This document shows, in pieces, positions 45,236 through 54,921 of a stretch of DNA of 64,000 nucleotides. Position 1 is the first letter of the stretch. Each line of letters starts with the position of its first letter. Source of the DNA: Mesobacillus jeotgali (GTDB lineage: Bacteria; Bacillota; Bacilli; Bacillales; Cytobacillaceae); assembly GCF_002874535.1 (NCBI RefSeq), contig NZ_CP025025.1, positions 4,149,353 to 4,213,352 of the forward strand, written 5' to 3'. The position numbers were made by a program, and so were the translations under genes. The notes beneath the pieces are model-generated. The model searched no databases. It had not been told where the DNA came from and saw only the letters and a list, made by a program, of their open reading frames with translations.

Positions 45236-46084
45236 TTAACGGATTCCGTTCACTAGCCCGAGCATTTGATCGGCCAGTGTAATCGATTTGGAGTGGAACT
45301 GATAGCTCCGCTGTACATTGATTAAATCCGTCATTTCTTTACTCATATCTACGTTCGATTGCTCGAGAACACCTTGCTGGATGGCGATTTGGTTCCTTAA
45401 GGGACCAGCCAGATTAGTCATTACCTCTTCCTCGGTAACGCCAAGCTCACCCAGGTTTTCTGGCAACCCAAGTAGATTCGCCCCTTTTTGCTCTAAAAAT
45501 TGAGGCTTATTAATCAATATTACACCAAGATTCACTTCTTGGCTTGTCCCATCGTACATTTCAGCTGTTAAAAGGCCCGTATTATTGATATTAAAGTTTT
45601 TCACATTACCTGCTATTGTGATTGGCTGGTTGCTTTCATCAAGAATAGCATGTCCATCGCTATTGACAAGCATTGATACATTATCCGAAAGTGGCGACAG
45701 GTAGAGTGCACCATTGCGTGTTAACCTCATCGCTGAGCTGCCATCTTCGTTCTGGACCATCACCCGGTAAAATTGACCTTCAGCTGTGAATGCTGTGTCT
45801 AACGGCCTGTCTGTTGCCTTCAAACTTCCTTGTGATAAAATCAGCTGGACTTGTCCTAATCTGGCTCCATTGCCATGGCGGATGTTAAAAGGCGTCATCC
45901 TGTTCTGCGGCTCCAGGGTATTATTCGGCTGGTTGCGGTATTCCTGCACAAGCAGGTCGGTAAAAGACGCTTCGCGGCGCTTGTAGCCAGCTGTATCGAT
46001 GTTGGCAAGATTGTGGCTGATCATGTCCATCTGCTTTTGCAGCTGGGATAGTGTATTGGTTGCAGTAATCATTGTTCTGTTCAT
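45236..46084 (-). CDS. flhP: Flagellar hook-basal body protein FlhP
   Basis: Rod protein of the FlgG/FlgF family (282 residues), exported through the flagellar type III apparatus. The N-terminal motif DMISHNLANIDTAGYKRREA (19-38) and the C-terminal LEQSNVDMSKEMTDLINVQRSYQ helix are diagnostic. It follows flhO, as in B. subtilis, and forms part of the distal rod. Confidence 0.93.
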   Translation of the reverse strand: MNRTMITATNTLSQLQKQMDMISHNLANIDTAGYKRREASFTDLLVQEYRNQPNNTLEPQNRMTPFNIRHGNGARLGQVQLILSQGSLKATDRPLDTAFTAEGQFYRVMVQNEDGSSAMRLTRNGALYLSPLSDNVSMLVNSDGHAILDESNQPITIAGNVKNFNINNTGLLTAEMYDGTSQEVNLGVILINKPQFLEQKGANLLGLPENLGELGVTEEEVMTNLAGPLRNQIAIQQGVLEQSNVDMSKEMTDLINVQRSYQFHSKSITLADQMLGLVNGIR

Positions 46085-46148
46085 ATTTTATACCTCAACA
46101 CGCCTCCAGGAAAGGAGTGCGATTCCTTCTAAAATTTGATCCAGAATA

Positions 46149-46967
46149 CTATAGCCTTCCGATTTCGTTCGCAGCCTTTTCCATGCTTTTATCATAAGCC
46201 TGGAGAATCTTTTGGTTCGCTTCGAACGCTCGATAAGCTGACATCATGTCGGTCATCGTCCTGCTGATATCGACATTGGATTGCTCAAGGAAACCTTGCT
46301 GCGTGCTGAACTGAACACCAGCTGTACCAACAGCAGTCGGTAACTCGCCGCCATCTTCCGTACGGAACAGGCCGTCGCCTTCTTTTATCATTCGCAGCGG
46401 ATTGTTCGCATAGGCAACCCCTAAAGTTGCACTCTCTCCATTTTCACCTGTTAGGACTCCGCCTTCATTGACTGTAAATCGATCACTTGAAAGCTGAATT
46501 TGCTGGCCTGCTGAATTCAGCACATAATGGCCGCTTCCAGTCGTCAAATATCCTTGCGCATCAATCGTGAAGTTACCATTCCTTGTATAACGAACTGTGC
46601 CATCCGTGTTGCGGACGGTGAAAAATACCGAGCCATTATCCGGCATATTTATATCGAGCAATGCCACATCCGTTTTCCGTCCAGTTTCGCGTAAATCACC
46701 CTGGATGAATTTCGGGATCGCTTCTTGCATGTAAACACCTGTATTGATTGTGCCAATTTCCTTAGCAAACGGCAAATTCAGGCCCTTCTCTGTCGGAATT
46801 TGCTGCTTGTCAAAACGCTGCAGCAGCATTTCCGGGAACGCCCTCATCCCCGCCTGGTCCGCCTTGTAACCTGGCGTATTGGCATTTGACATATTATTCG
46901 TCAGCATTTCCGTCCTGCGCTGCTGTGCAAGCATTCCGGAAGCTACTGTATAAAAGCCTTTAAACAT
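46149..46967 (-). CDS. flhO: Flagellar hook-basal body protein FlhO
   Basis: Second rod protein of the pair, 272 residues from the ATG giving MFKGFYTVASGM, which follows AGGGTGTGG; the frame opens 17 codons earlier. Family motifs are EMLTNNMSNANTPGYKADQ near 24-42 and FLEQSNVDISRTMTDMMSAYRAFE near the C terminus. A sigma-D promoter is readable upstream. Confidence 0.93.
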   Translation of the reverse strand: MFKGFYTVASGMLAQQRRTEMLTNNMSNANTPGYKADQAGMRAFPEMLLQRFDKQQIPTEKGLNLPFAKEIGTINTGVYMQEAIPKFIQGDLRETGRKTDVALLDINMPDNGSVFFTVRNTDGTVRYTRNGNFTIDAQGYLTTGSGHYVLNSAGQQIQLSSDRFTVNEGGVLTGENGESATLGVAYANNPLRMIKEGDGLFRTEDGGELPTAVGTAGVQFSTQQGFLEQSNVDISRTMTDMMSAYRAFEANQKILQAYDKSMEKAANEIGRL

Positions 46968-47038
46968 GTTTCCACACCCTTTATCGGAAAAATCCTGAAC
47001 AACAGGAAATTTTTTCACTACTTCCTATTATAAGAAAT

Positions 47039-47065
47039 ATATCGGCAAGAAACATTAAAAATTTG
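47039..47065 (-). promoter_or_regulatory. Sigma-D promoter of flhO-flhP
   Basis: Minus-strand CAAA, 15 bases, GCCGATAT. The -10 is a perfect match to the B. subtilis sigma-D consensus (TAAA-N15-GCCGATAT) and the spacing is exact. It lies 72 bases before the flhO start. Confidence 0.85.
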
Positions 47066-47113
47066 CAGGAAAATGTAGGATTTTGGGTTTTATTCCAGAA
47101 AAACTGGATGAAA

Positions 47114-47164
47114 AGCAAAAAATCTGGAATCCTGCGGCATTCTTCACCGAAGTAATTCCAGATT
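47114..47164 (-). terminator. Terminator of mbl
   Basis: Minus-strand AATCTGGAAT pairs with ATTCCAGATT across a 24-base loop holding a small CGG/CCG helix, then TTTTTTGC. It lies six bases past the mbl stop. Confidence 0.8.
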
Positions 47165-47169
47165 TTATT

Positions 47170-48174
47170 TTAGATAATTCCGCGACGGCCTGCGATACGG
47201 TCGATATTATCAAGCATAATGCCTGTGCCGATTGCAACACAATCCATTGGATTATCCGCCACTAAGACCGGTACCTTCAACTCTTCTTGCATCAACTGGT
47301 CGATTCCGTGAAGCAAAGCCCCGCCACCAGTCAAAATGACACCACGGTCAATGATATCTGCAGATAATTCAGGTGGGGTCTTTTCCAGCACTGTTTTTGC
47401 CGCCTGAACGATGACAGCAACTGATTCTCTTAATGCCTTTTCAATCTCCTCAGAACGAACGGTGATCGTGCGTGGAAGTCCGGATACCATATCACGGCCG
47501 CGGATTTCCATTTCCTCTTGACGGCTGCCTGGGAAAACAGTACCGATTTGGATTTTGATATTTTCAGCTGTACGCTCACCAATCAACAGCTTATATTCAC
47601 GTTTGATATAATTTAAAATTTCAGCGTCGAATTTGTCGCCTGCCATTTTAATTGATTGAGATGTAACGATGTCGCCCATAGATAGTACGGCTACATCCGT
47701 TGTACCACCACCGATGTCAACAACCATGTTGCCGCTTGGCTGGAAAATATCCATGCCAGCGCCGATTGCCGCAACCTTCGGCTCTTCTTCAAGGTAAACC
47801 TTCTTGCCGCCACTCTTTTCAGCAGCTTCCTTAATCGCTTTTTGCTCAACGCTTGTGATGTTCGTTGGACAGCAAATTAGGATGCGTGGCTTCGACAAGA
47901 AACCTTTTACGTTCAATTTATTGATGAAATGTTTAAGCATCGATTCCGTTACATCGAAATCCGCGATAACTCCATCCTTCAACGGGCGAATCGCTACGAT
48001 ATTGCCAGGTGTACGCCCAACCATTTTTCGCGCCTCTTCCCCAACAGCCAAAACCTTGTTCGTGTTCTTATCGATCGCCACAACAGACGGTTCATTCAAG
48101 ACAATTCCTCGACCTTTAACATGGATCAACACATTGGCTGTACCAAGGTCAATCCCGATATCCCTTGCAAACAT
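47170..48174 (-). CDS. mbl: Rod-shape-determining actin homologue Mbl
   Basis: Cytoskeletal ATPase of 334 residues guiding lateral wall synthesis. Actin-fold motifs: phosphate 1 DIGIDLGTANVL (5-16), phosphate 2 VVDIGGGTTDVAV (about 157-169), adenosine motif ILTGGGALLHGID. Length and the downstream flhO-flhP identify Mbl rather than MreB or MreBH. The Ig-like giant gene stands upstream in place of spoIIID, the B. subtilis neighbour. Confidence 0.93.
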   Translation of the reverse strand: MFARDIGIDLGTANVLIHVKGRGIVLNEPSVVAIDKNTNKVLAVGEEARKMVGRTPGNIVAIRPLKDGVIADFDVTESMLKHFINKLNVKGFLSKPRILICCPTNITSVEQKAIKEAAEKSGGKKVYLEEEPKVAAIGAGMDIFQPSGNMVVDIGGGTTDVAVLSMGDIVTSQSIKMAGDKFDAEILNYIKREYKLLIGERTAENIKIQIGTVFPGSRQEEMEIRGRDMVSGLPRTITVRSEEIEKALRESVAVIVQAAKTVLEKTPPELSADIIDRGVILTGGGALLHGIDQLMQEELKVPVLVADNPMDCVAIGTGIMLDNIDRIAGRRGII

Positions 48175-48528
48175 TTTGCTTTTTCCTCCTTGACAAATGG
48201 CTGGCTGCGGCTGATTAAGCCTCGTTATCTCAGCTGACGAAAAGCCTCATCTATGTAAAATAGATCACGATGTCCGAGATTACACAGACGCTGCCGCAAT
48301 CTGCGAACCATATTCTACCCTAATTGTTTATTTTATCACAACAATAGTAAATAAGTAACTTCCTGCTGAAAAATTTGCAACAATTTGTTTTAATTTGTCA
48401 AATATTATTAGATTACTTAATCTCAATGTAAATTTTTTATGGTGAATAGGTAAATCATTACCTATTATTCGGTTACTTAGTGTCTTCGGGAGTACTTTTT
48501 TCAATTTTCGAGCGTTGAAATGGGTTTA

Positions 48529-48633
48529 TTCCTCGATTTTTCGCAGTATTTCCGCGAAACTCATTCACAATTCCGCGAAAAATGATATTAATTCCGCAAA
48601 ATTCCACCTGAATTCCGCGACCTGGAAAAAACC
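48529..48633. repeat. Array of 5 units with 21-bp period, core TTCCGCGA
   Basis: TTCC starts at 48529, 48550, 48571, 48592 and 48613, exactly 21 bases apart. Cores read TTCCTCGA, TTCCGCGA, TTCCGCGA, TTCCGCAA and TTCCGCGA; the bases between are unrelated. A half-decayed unit may precede it near 48508. Confidence 0.9.
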
Positions 48634-48650
48634 CAGTGTTTTTTCCAGTA

Positions 48651-48682
48651 AAAAGACCCGGGAGCATCGCCTGATCCCGGGC
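48651..48682 (-). terminator. Terminator of the Ig-like giant gene
   Basis: Minus-strand GCCCGGGATCAGGC..TCCCGGGTC stem (CCCGGGA/TCCCGGG) followed by TTTTTAC. Confidence 0.88.
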
Positions 48683-48700
48683 CCAATTTCAAACCAGCTG

Positions 48701-51700
48701 TTATTCTTCTTCCACTTTTAACTTACGTCTGCGAACCAGCATGGTTGCTGCTGCTCCAAGCAGTCCAACCAAACCAGCAACCGTCCCGCCGAGCAAAGGT
48801 TTATTTTCATAAAACTTCACTAAAGCACCTTTTTCAACGATTTCGAATGTAATGACGGTTGTTTTTTCGTTGCCTGCTTCATCAGATGCAGTTACTTTGA
48901 TTTCGTATGGCTTGATTTCTGCTAGTTTAGTCTTGATTACTCTGTACCCATTTTCTTCAACTACGTCCCCTTCAAACATCTCACCGTTGATCATGACGGA
49001 CTTTATTTTGTCATTTGGATTTTCCAGGCGGATGGAAACGTCTACTGGGCCGTAGTACTTCTCTTTATTTTTCACACCTTCATAAACTACCTTTGGCGCA
49101 GTTTTGTCGATGATGAACTCGACGCTCAACTGCTGGATATTGCCTGCCTTATCCTTTACCTCGAAGAACATGACGTGCTTTCCTTCTTCTTTGATTGGAT
49201 CGCCAGCTTCATATGGTTTACCGTCAAGCATCATGGCGATGATGTCGTAAGAACTCATATCTTCAATCAAAAGCTGAGGCAGCAGGTCTGTGTTGAAATA
49301 GTTATTCGAAATAGGCTCTTTAAACTTGATGACTGGCTTTGTTTTATCAATGGTGAAGACGATCGTTCTTGATGAAACATTATTCGCCAGGTCTGTAATG
49401 ACTGCTTTTAAGATATAATCCTGTTCGTACTCAAGTTTTGTGCCGTTTTCGAATGGCTTGCCGTTCAAGGTTACTGATGTCTTGCTGCGGTCCAGATGGG
49501 TATCTGAATACGTCACTTTCGGGATGATATCCTTGTTGAAGAATCCATCAAGTACGCCGGAAATGTTCAGCATCGGCTTTGTCGTATCAAGCGTGAAGCT
49601 GATTTCCAGTGTTGATTCATTGCCAGCTTTGTCGCGAGCAAGAACTTTGTAAATGTACTTCATTTCCCTTGCCGCAACAGGAATGTTTTTACCAAGATTT
49701 GCGCCATTGTTCAGAGTTGCAGAAACAATCATATCCTCTGCTTCAGCTAGGGCAAACTCTGGAGTGAATACTTCATTGATATATTCTCCATCTTTAATGA
49801 CGCGATTCTGCCCTTTGAATTTCGGGGTGATGACCGGCTTCGTCTTGTCGATCGTGAACTTCATCGTCTTGCTGAAGCTATTGCCCGCTTTGTCGGTTGC
49901 TTCCACCAAGATGTTGTATTCACCTTCGCCGCTGAAGTTATGGCGGAGCGAAGCTGTATTTCCATTTAGAGAGAAGCCGCCTGCGTTATAACGCGCTCCA
50001 TTTCTTGTTACAGTGATTCTGTTGATATCAAGGTTTACATCTTTGATTGCAACGTTAACAGGTTTATCAACATTGTAATAGGCATTATTTTCGACACCTG
50101 TAATCTCAATTTCCGGCTTAGTTTTGTCGATGGTAAACGTCCTTTTCTCAGCGATAGGTCCGTTACCGGCTTTATCCTTTGCAGTTGCCTGAATCGTGTA
50201 AAGACCATCCCTGTTAAAATTGTATCCTAATTTAGATAGCTTTCCCGCGTTCTTCCAGCTGCCGATTGAGAATGCAGCACCATCTTTTGTTGCGCTGATG
50301 TTTACATCGTTTGTTTCATAATTTAATTCATCGATTGTGATGGTCACGTTTTTGCTTTCTGGATTGAATGAGTTGTTCTCTACTCCATCTATTTTAACGC
50401 CCGGGTTGGTTTTGTCGATGACGAAAGTAACCCGGTCATGCTTTTTGCTGTTGCCAGCTTTGTCGGTTGTATTAAGGTCGATTACATAGTTGCCTTCTTG
50501 AGAAAAATTGTAATTCTTCTCAGCTGCTGTTTTGCCTTTTAGTTCCGGATTGCCAATCTTGTAAGGCTGGCCATTGCGCACGACCTTAAGCTCTGTCTGC
50601 GTCAGGTCGATGTTGCGATCGGCAATCTTCATGCTAACTGGTTTGTCTGTACGGTAATGTTCATCATCACTAACACCTGTGATGCTTAGTTCTGGATCGA
50701 TGTAGTCAAGGGTGAACAGGAGCGTTTGCGTATCGGCAGCATTTCCGGCAGCATCCTTTGATTCGACGGTAATTTGGTACTCACCATCACGGTCGAACTT
50801 ATAGCTTAAGTCAGAAAGCTCCTTCACGTTTTTCCATTCGCCGATTGGGAAGTTAACTGAACTGCCATCAACTTCTACTTTCCTTGTTACCTTGATATTT
50901 ACCTTGTTATTTGCGAAGTTATGCTCTTCTACCTCTATTTTCACTTCTTTGTCATTGTTGTAATAAGCATTGTTCTTTGCACCAGTGACTTTGATGATCG
51001 GTTTGATGTTGTCGACAGTGAAGTTCAGCGTTTGAGACTTCGCTTCTTTTTTTGCGCGGTCGATTGCATTTACCGTGATTTGATAATCGCCGTCCTCGTT
51101 AAAAGTGTGGCTCAACTCAGAGACTTCGCCACTATTTTCCCATTTACCGAAATCATACGGCTTGCCGTTTTTTGTTGCTTCGATGGTCACTTTGTTATCG
51201 TCAAAATTATGTTCGATTACTTTCACCTTGACCGACTTGCCCTTCTGGACGAAATCTCCCTCGTCAATTCCACTTAGCTCGATGACCGGAGTAGTATTAT
51301 CGATTGTGAATTTGACAGGACCAAATGAATGTGGGTTTTTAACCCTGTCCATTGAGGTCAATTTGATTTCATAATCCCCATCTTCATCAAAGTTTAGCTT
51401 GCGGGTTGCCCTTTTGAGAACACCTTTTGAAGCTTCATTCCACTCACCATTCTCAATTTCGAACGGCTGGCCGTCTTTTAATACCTCGATCTTCGTTTCT
51501 TTTAAATCGAGAGTCAAATCTTCTACTGATAATTCGACATCTTCAAGCTTTTGATAATACTCTCCGACTTCGAAGCCAGTAATATCAAGTGTCGGCTTCG
51601 ACTTGTCGACAGTAAATGTCAGTTGTTTGTGGCTCTTTTTATTTCCTGCTTTATCTGTTGACTCAAGGCTGATGACATAAATCCCATCTTCTATGAATGG

Positions 51701-54088
51701 ATGGATGCCAGAAACCTTCTGTCCTTTTTCGGCTAGATATTGCTCGCCATTCCTTGTAACATTGAGGAATGTTTCATTAAAATCCATGTTTTTATCAGTA
51801 ACAGAGATTTTTACATCAAGATCCTTTCCTGATTCATCCCCATCATTTACATTTTCAATTTTTAAATCTGGCGGGATTGTATCAATGGTGAACTTGACTG
51901 GTTCAAGGGTATTTTCGTTTCCAAAAAAGTCCTTTGTTATTAACTTAATTTCGTAATCGCCATCCTTGTCGAAGCTCAGCTTCTTGACCGCTCTCTTTAG
52001 CCAGCCTTTCGTCAGGACGGACCATTCATCTTTGCCGATATCGAATGGTTTCCCATCCTTCAGTACTTCAAGTTTCGTTTCACCAAGTACGAAAGTTAAG
52101 TCTTCAATCGCTAGTTCGAGATTCTCGAGCTTCTGATAATACCCTCCATTCTCAACACCATTGATGAACAGTTGGGGATCCGTATTGTCGATCGTGAATT
52201 TCAAATCATTTTTGGTCATGACGCGGCCAGCTTTGTCTGCCGCTGTGATTTCGAAATCATATTCGCCGTCTTCTTCAATCACATGTGTTTTAGCCACTTC
52301 ATTTCCTGTAATTTCGGAAAGCATCTCGCCATTCCTGAAAACTTTCATGCTCGTATTGTTCCAGTCGATATAATTGTCTGCTATATCCACAGTCAGTTCG
52401 TAGTATTTCTTTTCGTCTTTTACTTTTTCAACAGCCGATACTGTGATTACTGGATCATGCTTATCAATTGTGAATGTCACCGTAGGGTGCGATTCTTCAC
52501 GTTCTTTTCCGTCTTTTGAGTTTAAGTCAACCTTATAAGTTCCTTCCTCCGTAAAGGTGTGCGTAACCGTGGAAGTGAACAATTTTTCGATGAAATTGCC
52601 GATTGTATATGGCTCTCCATCCTTTTTCACATTCAGATTTGCTTTTACAAGACTGATATCCTTTACAGAGAATGTAAGCTCCTTGTCTGTGTTAAAATAC
52701 TTTCCATCCACATCTTCTGAAATGGAGAGAATTGGTCCATCTTTGTCGACTTTGAACGTAATGCTTTCTTCTGCAGCTTGATTTCCGGCCGCATCTGTTG
52801 CGTTCAATATTACGGTATATTGACCCTCGCCATTGGTTTTGTAGCTAGCCTTTCCGTCTTTCACATCAACACTACTCGATGTTTCCTCACCATTGATGTC
52901 TTTCTTCTTGATTTCAAAGTGAGCATTGCCCATATGTTCTTCATCAACTTTAACTTTTATATCTTTGTCAGTTTCGTATAATCCGCCATTTTCCACATCC
53001 AGGATCGCAAGTTTTGGAGCCGTTTTGTCAGCTGTGAAAGAAAATGATGGCAATGAATGTTCCTCGCCCATTGCATGTTTCTCCCTGACTTTCACCTGGA
53101 ATTCATATCTTCCTTCTTCAGGTGTCGGATAGTTAAGGCTGGTTTCCCAATCTCCGGCAGGGAAAGTTTTTGTCTCTATTTGTTCCCCATCCTTCAGGAC
53201 TGTCACGGACGCACTGTCAATCTTGATTTTGCTTGAAATCTTAAGATTTACACTGTCCGTTTTAGAAACTTCTCCTCTTGAAAGAGGCGTCTCGCCTGCG
53301 TACACAGCCAGCTCAGGAGCCTTTTTACGAATTGCAAAATTCAGCTGTTCCTGGCTGCTTTCGTTTCCGACCTTATCTGATGCTTTTACTGTGAAAATGT
53401 ACTCTCCTTCTTCACTGAAGGAATAAGACCTGCTCTTTCCCGTGCCCCAGTCACCCACATTAAATGGGTTACCGTTTTTTGAAACAGTAACTTCGACTTT
53501 TTCGGCAGCAAAATGTTCCTCGATCACTTCAACATCGATTTTGACATCCTGGCTTGTAAGAGTGCCATTCTCTGCTCCAGTTAATTTTACAGTAGGAGAG
53601 GTTTCGTCTCGGGTGATGCTGAATGACTTAGTTTCTGCTTCGAGTTTCCATAACTCATCATTTATAAGTTCTATATTGATATCAATTTTTCCATCAATAG
53701 TGGATGGGATGTTCACCCTGTATTTTCCCGCGAATTCTGTACCGCCTACAGGGGAGATGTCTGTATTTGAAATTGGGTTCCCGTTTTGCTCAGCCGTGAT
53801 ATTAAACGGTGCCTGAACATTTTGTCCCTGTAGATTCGCTTTACTGAAATCATCTCGCAAATCAACAATGAATGTAACAGGATTGTGGTTGGTTTGCCAA
53901 TCCTTGTTAAACGATTCCGCCATGTTCCATTCCTGGCCCTGAAATTCAATTTTTTTGTCAACATTCGTTAATGTAGAAAGCGCCTTGCCATTAAAAATCA
54001 CCACAGACACCATCAGGACTAACAAAATAGGGATGACAGCAGCCCATTTGTTGCCTGGGTGCTTCTTCTTTTTCCTCGGTTCGAGCAT
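48701..54088 (-). CDS. Giant Ig-like repeat surface protein (1795 residues)
   Basis: Very long envelope protein. The N terminus is basic (RKKKKHPGNKW) followed by one hydrophobic span (about 17-34) without a clear cleavage site. Then come about 17 Ig/cadherin-like repeats of 85-110 residues, each opened by a word such as TIDKTKPVI..TG and closed by YxFxxDGxYxITVxAxDKAGN. The end has a membrane helix (about 1765-1785) and the basic tail RRRKLKVEEE; there is no LPXTG. AAGGAGATAAA precedes the ATG. It is last in the T7SS island and may be a wall-spanning part of the machine, comparable in place to YueB but unlike it in sequence. Function unknown. Confidence 0.85.
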   Translation of the reverse strand: MLEPRKKKKHPGNKWAAVIPILLVLMVSVVIFNGKALSTLTNVDKKIEFQGQEWNMAESFNKDWQTNHNPVTFIVDLRDDFSKANLQGQNVQAPFNITAEQNGNPISNTDISPVGGTEFAGKYRVNIPSTIDGKIDINIELINDELWKLEAETKSFSITRDETSPTVKLTGAENGTLTSQDVKIDVEVIEEHFAAEKVEVTVSKNGNPFNVGDWGTGKSRSYSFSEEGEYIFTVKASDKVGNESSQEQLNFAIRKKAPELAVYAGETPLSRGEVSKTDSVNLKISSKIKIDSASVTVLKDGEQIETKTFPAGDWETSLNYPTPEEGRYEFQVKVREKHAMGEEHSLPSFSFTADKTAPKLAILDVENGGLYETDKDIKVKVDEEHMGNAHFEIKKKDINGEETSSSVDVKDGKASYKTNGEGQYTVILNATDAAGNQAAEESITFKVDKDGPILSISEDVDGKYFNTDKELTFSVKDISLVKANLNVKKDGEPYTIGNFIEKLFTSTVTHTFTEEGTYKVDLNSKDGKEREESHPTVTFTIDKHDPVITVSAVEKVKDEKKYYELTVDIADNYIDWNNTSMKVFRNGEMLSEITGNEVAKTHVIEEDGEYDFEITAADKAGRVMTKNDLKFTIDNTDPQLFINGVENGGYYQKLENLELAIEDLTFVLGETKLEVLKDGKPFDIGKDEWSVLTKGWLKRAVKKLSFDKDGDYEIKLITKDFFGNENTLEPVKFTIDTIPPDLKIENVNDGDESGKDLDVKISVTDKNMDFNETFLNVTRNGEQYLAEKGQKVSGIHPFIEDGIYVISLESTDKAGNKKSHKQLTFTVDKSKPTLDITGFEVGEYYQKLEDVELSVEDLTLDLKETKIEVLKDGQPFEIENGEWNEASKGVLKRATRKLNFDEDGDYEIKLTSMDRVKNPHSFGPVKFTIDNTTPVIELSGIDEGDFVQKGKSVKVKVIEHNFDDNKVTIEATKNGKPYDFGKWENSGEVSELSHTFNEDGDYQITVNAIDRAKKEAKSQTLNFTVDNIKPIIKVTGAKNNAYYNNDKEVKIEVEEHNFANNKVNIKVTRKVEVDGSSVNFPIGEWKNVKELSDLSYKFDRDGEYQITVESKDAAGNAADTQTLLFTLDYIDPELSITGVSDDEHYRTDKPVSMKIADRNIDLTQTELKVVRNGQPYKIGNPELKGKTAAEKNYNFSQEGNYVIDLNTTDKAGNSKKHDRVTFVIDKTNPGVKIDGVENNSFNPESKNVTITIDELNYETNDVNISATKDGAAFSIGSWKNAGKLSKLGYNFNRDGLYTIQATAKDKAGNGPIAEKRTFTIDKTKPEIEITGVENNAYYNVDKPVNVAIKDVNLDINRITVTRNGARYNAGGFSLNGNTASLRHNFSGEGEYNILVEATDKAGNSFSKTMKFTIDKTKPVITPKFKGQNRVIKDGEYINEVFTPEFALAEAEDMIVSATLNNGANLGKNIPVAAREMKYIYKVLARDKAGNESTLEISFTLDTTKPMLNISGVLDGFFNKDIIPKVTYSDTHLDRSKTSVTLNGKPFENGTKLEYEQDYILKAVITDLANNVSSRTIVFTIDKTKPVIKFKEPISNNYFNTDLLPQLLIEDMSSYDIIAMMLDGKPYEAGDPIKEEGKHVMFFEVKDKAGNIQQLSVEFIIDKTAPKVVYEGVKNKEKYYGPVDVSIRLENPNDKIKSVMINGEMFEGDVVEENGYRVIKTKLAEIKPYEIKVTASDEAGNEKTTVITFEIVEKGALVKFYENKPLLGGTVAGLVGLLGAAATMLVRRRKLKVEEE

Positions 54089-54246
54089 CTCTTTATCTCC
54101 TTTTTATTAGGTAGTTTTGGAGTGGACGGTTATTTGTTCGATTCTGGCGGAAGGTCCACTGGTATTTATCGATTGGCACGGTGATGATCACGATAACCAG
54201 CGTGCGTATGGTAACTTAAGCTAGTATTCCGTGTGATTCACATGAC

Positions 54247-54900
54247 TTAAATGATTGTTTCTGAATGAACCACGATTATATCAACCTGCTTTTTAAAGCG
54301 GGGTTCTACTTCTCTCTCGTCAATATCATCCAATAGTGTTGTTTCACCAAGTAAAGTCGTTTCATCATGGTCAGCAGTCAGAACGGTAGTTTCATTCCAA
54401 TCGGACAGGATAGTGGTCTCGGTTGGTGACTCATGGGATCCGCTACGGCTGGATGCAACTGCTGCACCAACTGGTTCTCGCACTTGAGCTTCTTTCAACA
54501 AAGCGGTTGGCTCGAGTCCTTCTGGAGATAGCAATGCCGTCGGCTCCAACCCTTCTTGTTTAAGCAAGGCTGTATTCCTGAAGCTCTCCTGGCTCAAAAG
54601 AGCTGTTGGCTCAATCTGGCCGCTCGCCATTTTCTCCGTTGGTTCCACATACTCACCGGCAGCCACTTCTTTATCGACATTCTTGCGGACATGGATTTCC
54701 CTTGTCGTCGGCTTTGTACTTGTATCGGCCTGGGTGCTGGTCGTCGTCTTCCTGGCTTTTCTCCCTGCACCGGGAAAATTCCAGCCTGTCAGATCGGTAA
54801 TGACCTGGGCAATATTGAGTTTTACGTATGTGAGAACAGCAATCACAAGCGCGATTACAGCACCTGCCAAACCGCCGTAAAACATAATCTGGTATGCCAA
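54247..54900 (-). CDS. Membrane protein with eight FHA-type Thr motifs (217 residues)
   Basis: Unrecognised protein. One N-terminal membrane span (about 6-27) is followed by a disordered cytosolic tail. The tail has four TALL motifs (PTALLSQ, NTALLKQ, PTALLSP, PTALLKE, about 98-137) and four TT[IVL]L motifs (ETTILS, ETTVLT, ETTLLGE, ETTLLDD, about 162-193). Thr with Leu at +3 is a favoured FHA ligand once phosphorylated, and TTxL is a typical Ser/Thr-kinase target. TTG start. It lies between the kinase and the Ig-like giant gene, so it is a candidate phospho-scaffold for the FHA protein and EssC (inference). Confidence 0.7.
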   Translation of the reverse strand: MAYQIMFYGGLAGAVIALVIAVLTYVKLNIAQVITDLTGWNFPGAGRKARKTTTSTQADTSTKPTTREIHVRKNVDKEVAAGEYVEPTEKMASGQIEPTALLSQESFRNTALLKQEGLEPTALLSPEGLEPTALLKEAQVREPVGAAVASSRSGSHESPTETTILSDWNETTVLTADHDETTLLGETTLLDDIDEREVEPRFKKQVDIIVVHSETII

Positions 54901-54921
54901 TTTTCTTCAACCGCCTTCCTT

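Larger units (their letters stand above)
48175..48700. other. Intergenic region between mbl and the T7SS island
   Basis: Contains the mbl promoter region, the TTCCGCGA array (48529-48633), a hairpin CTGGAAAAAA/TTTTTTCCAG (48622-48648) and the terminator of the Ig-like gene. No gene. Confidence 0.6.

Noticed and set aside
48473-48667. Minus-strand frame with periodic FRGI residues
   Set aside because: Created by the TTCCGCGA array and overlaps a terminator.
48852-53816. Many plus-strand frames opposite the Ig-like giant gene
   Set aside because: Shadows of a repetitive, biased coding strand; the minus-strand gene has a ribosome site, coherent repeats and a terminator.
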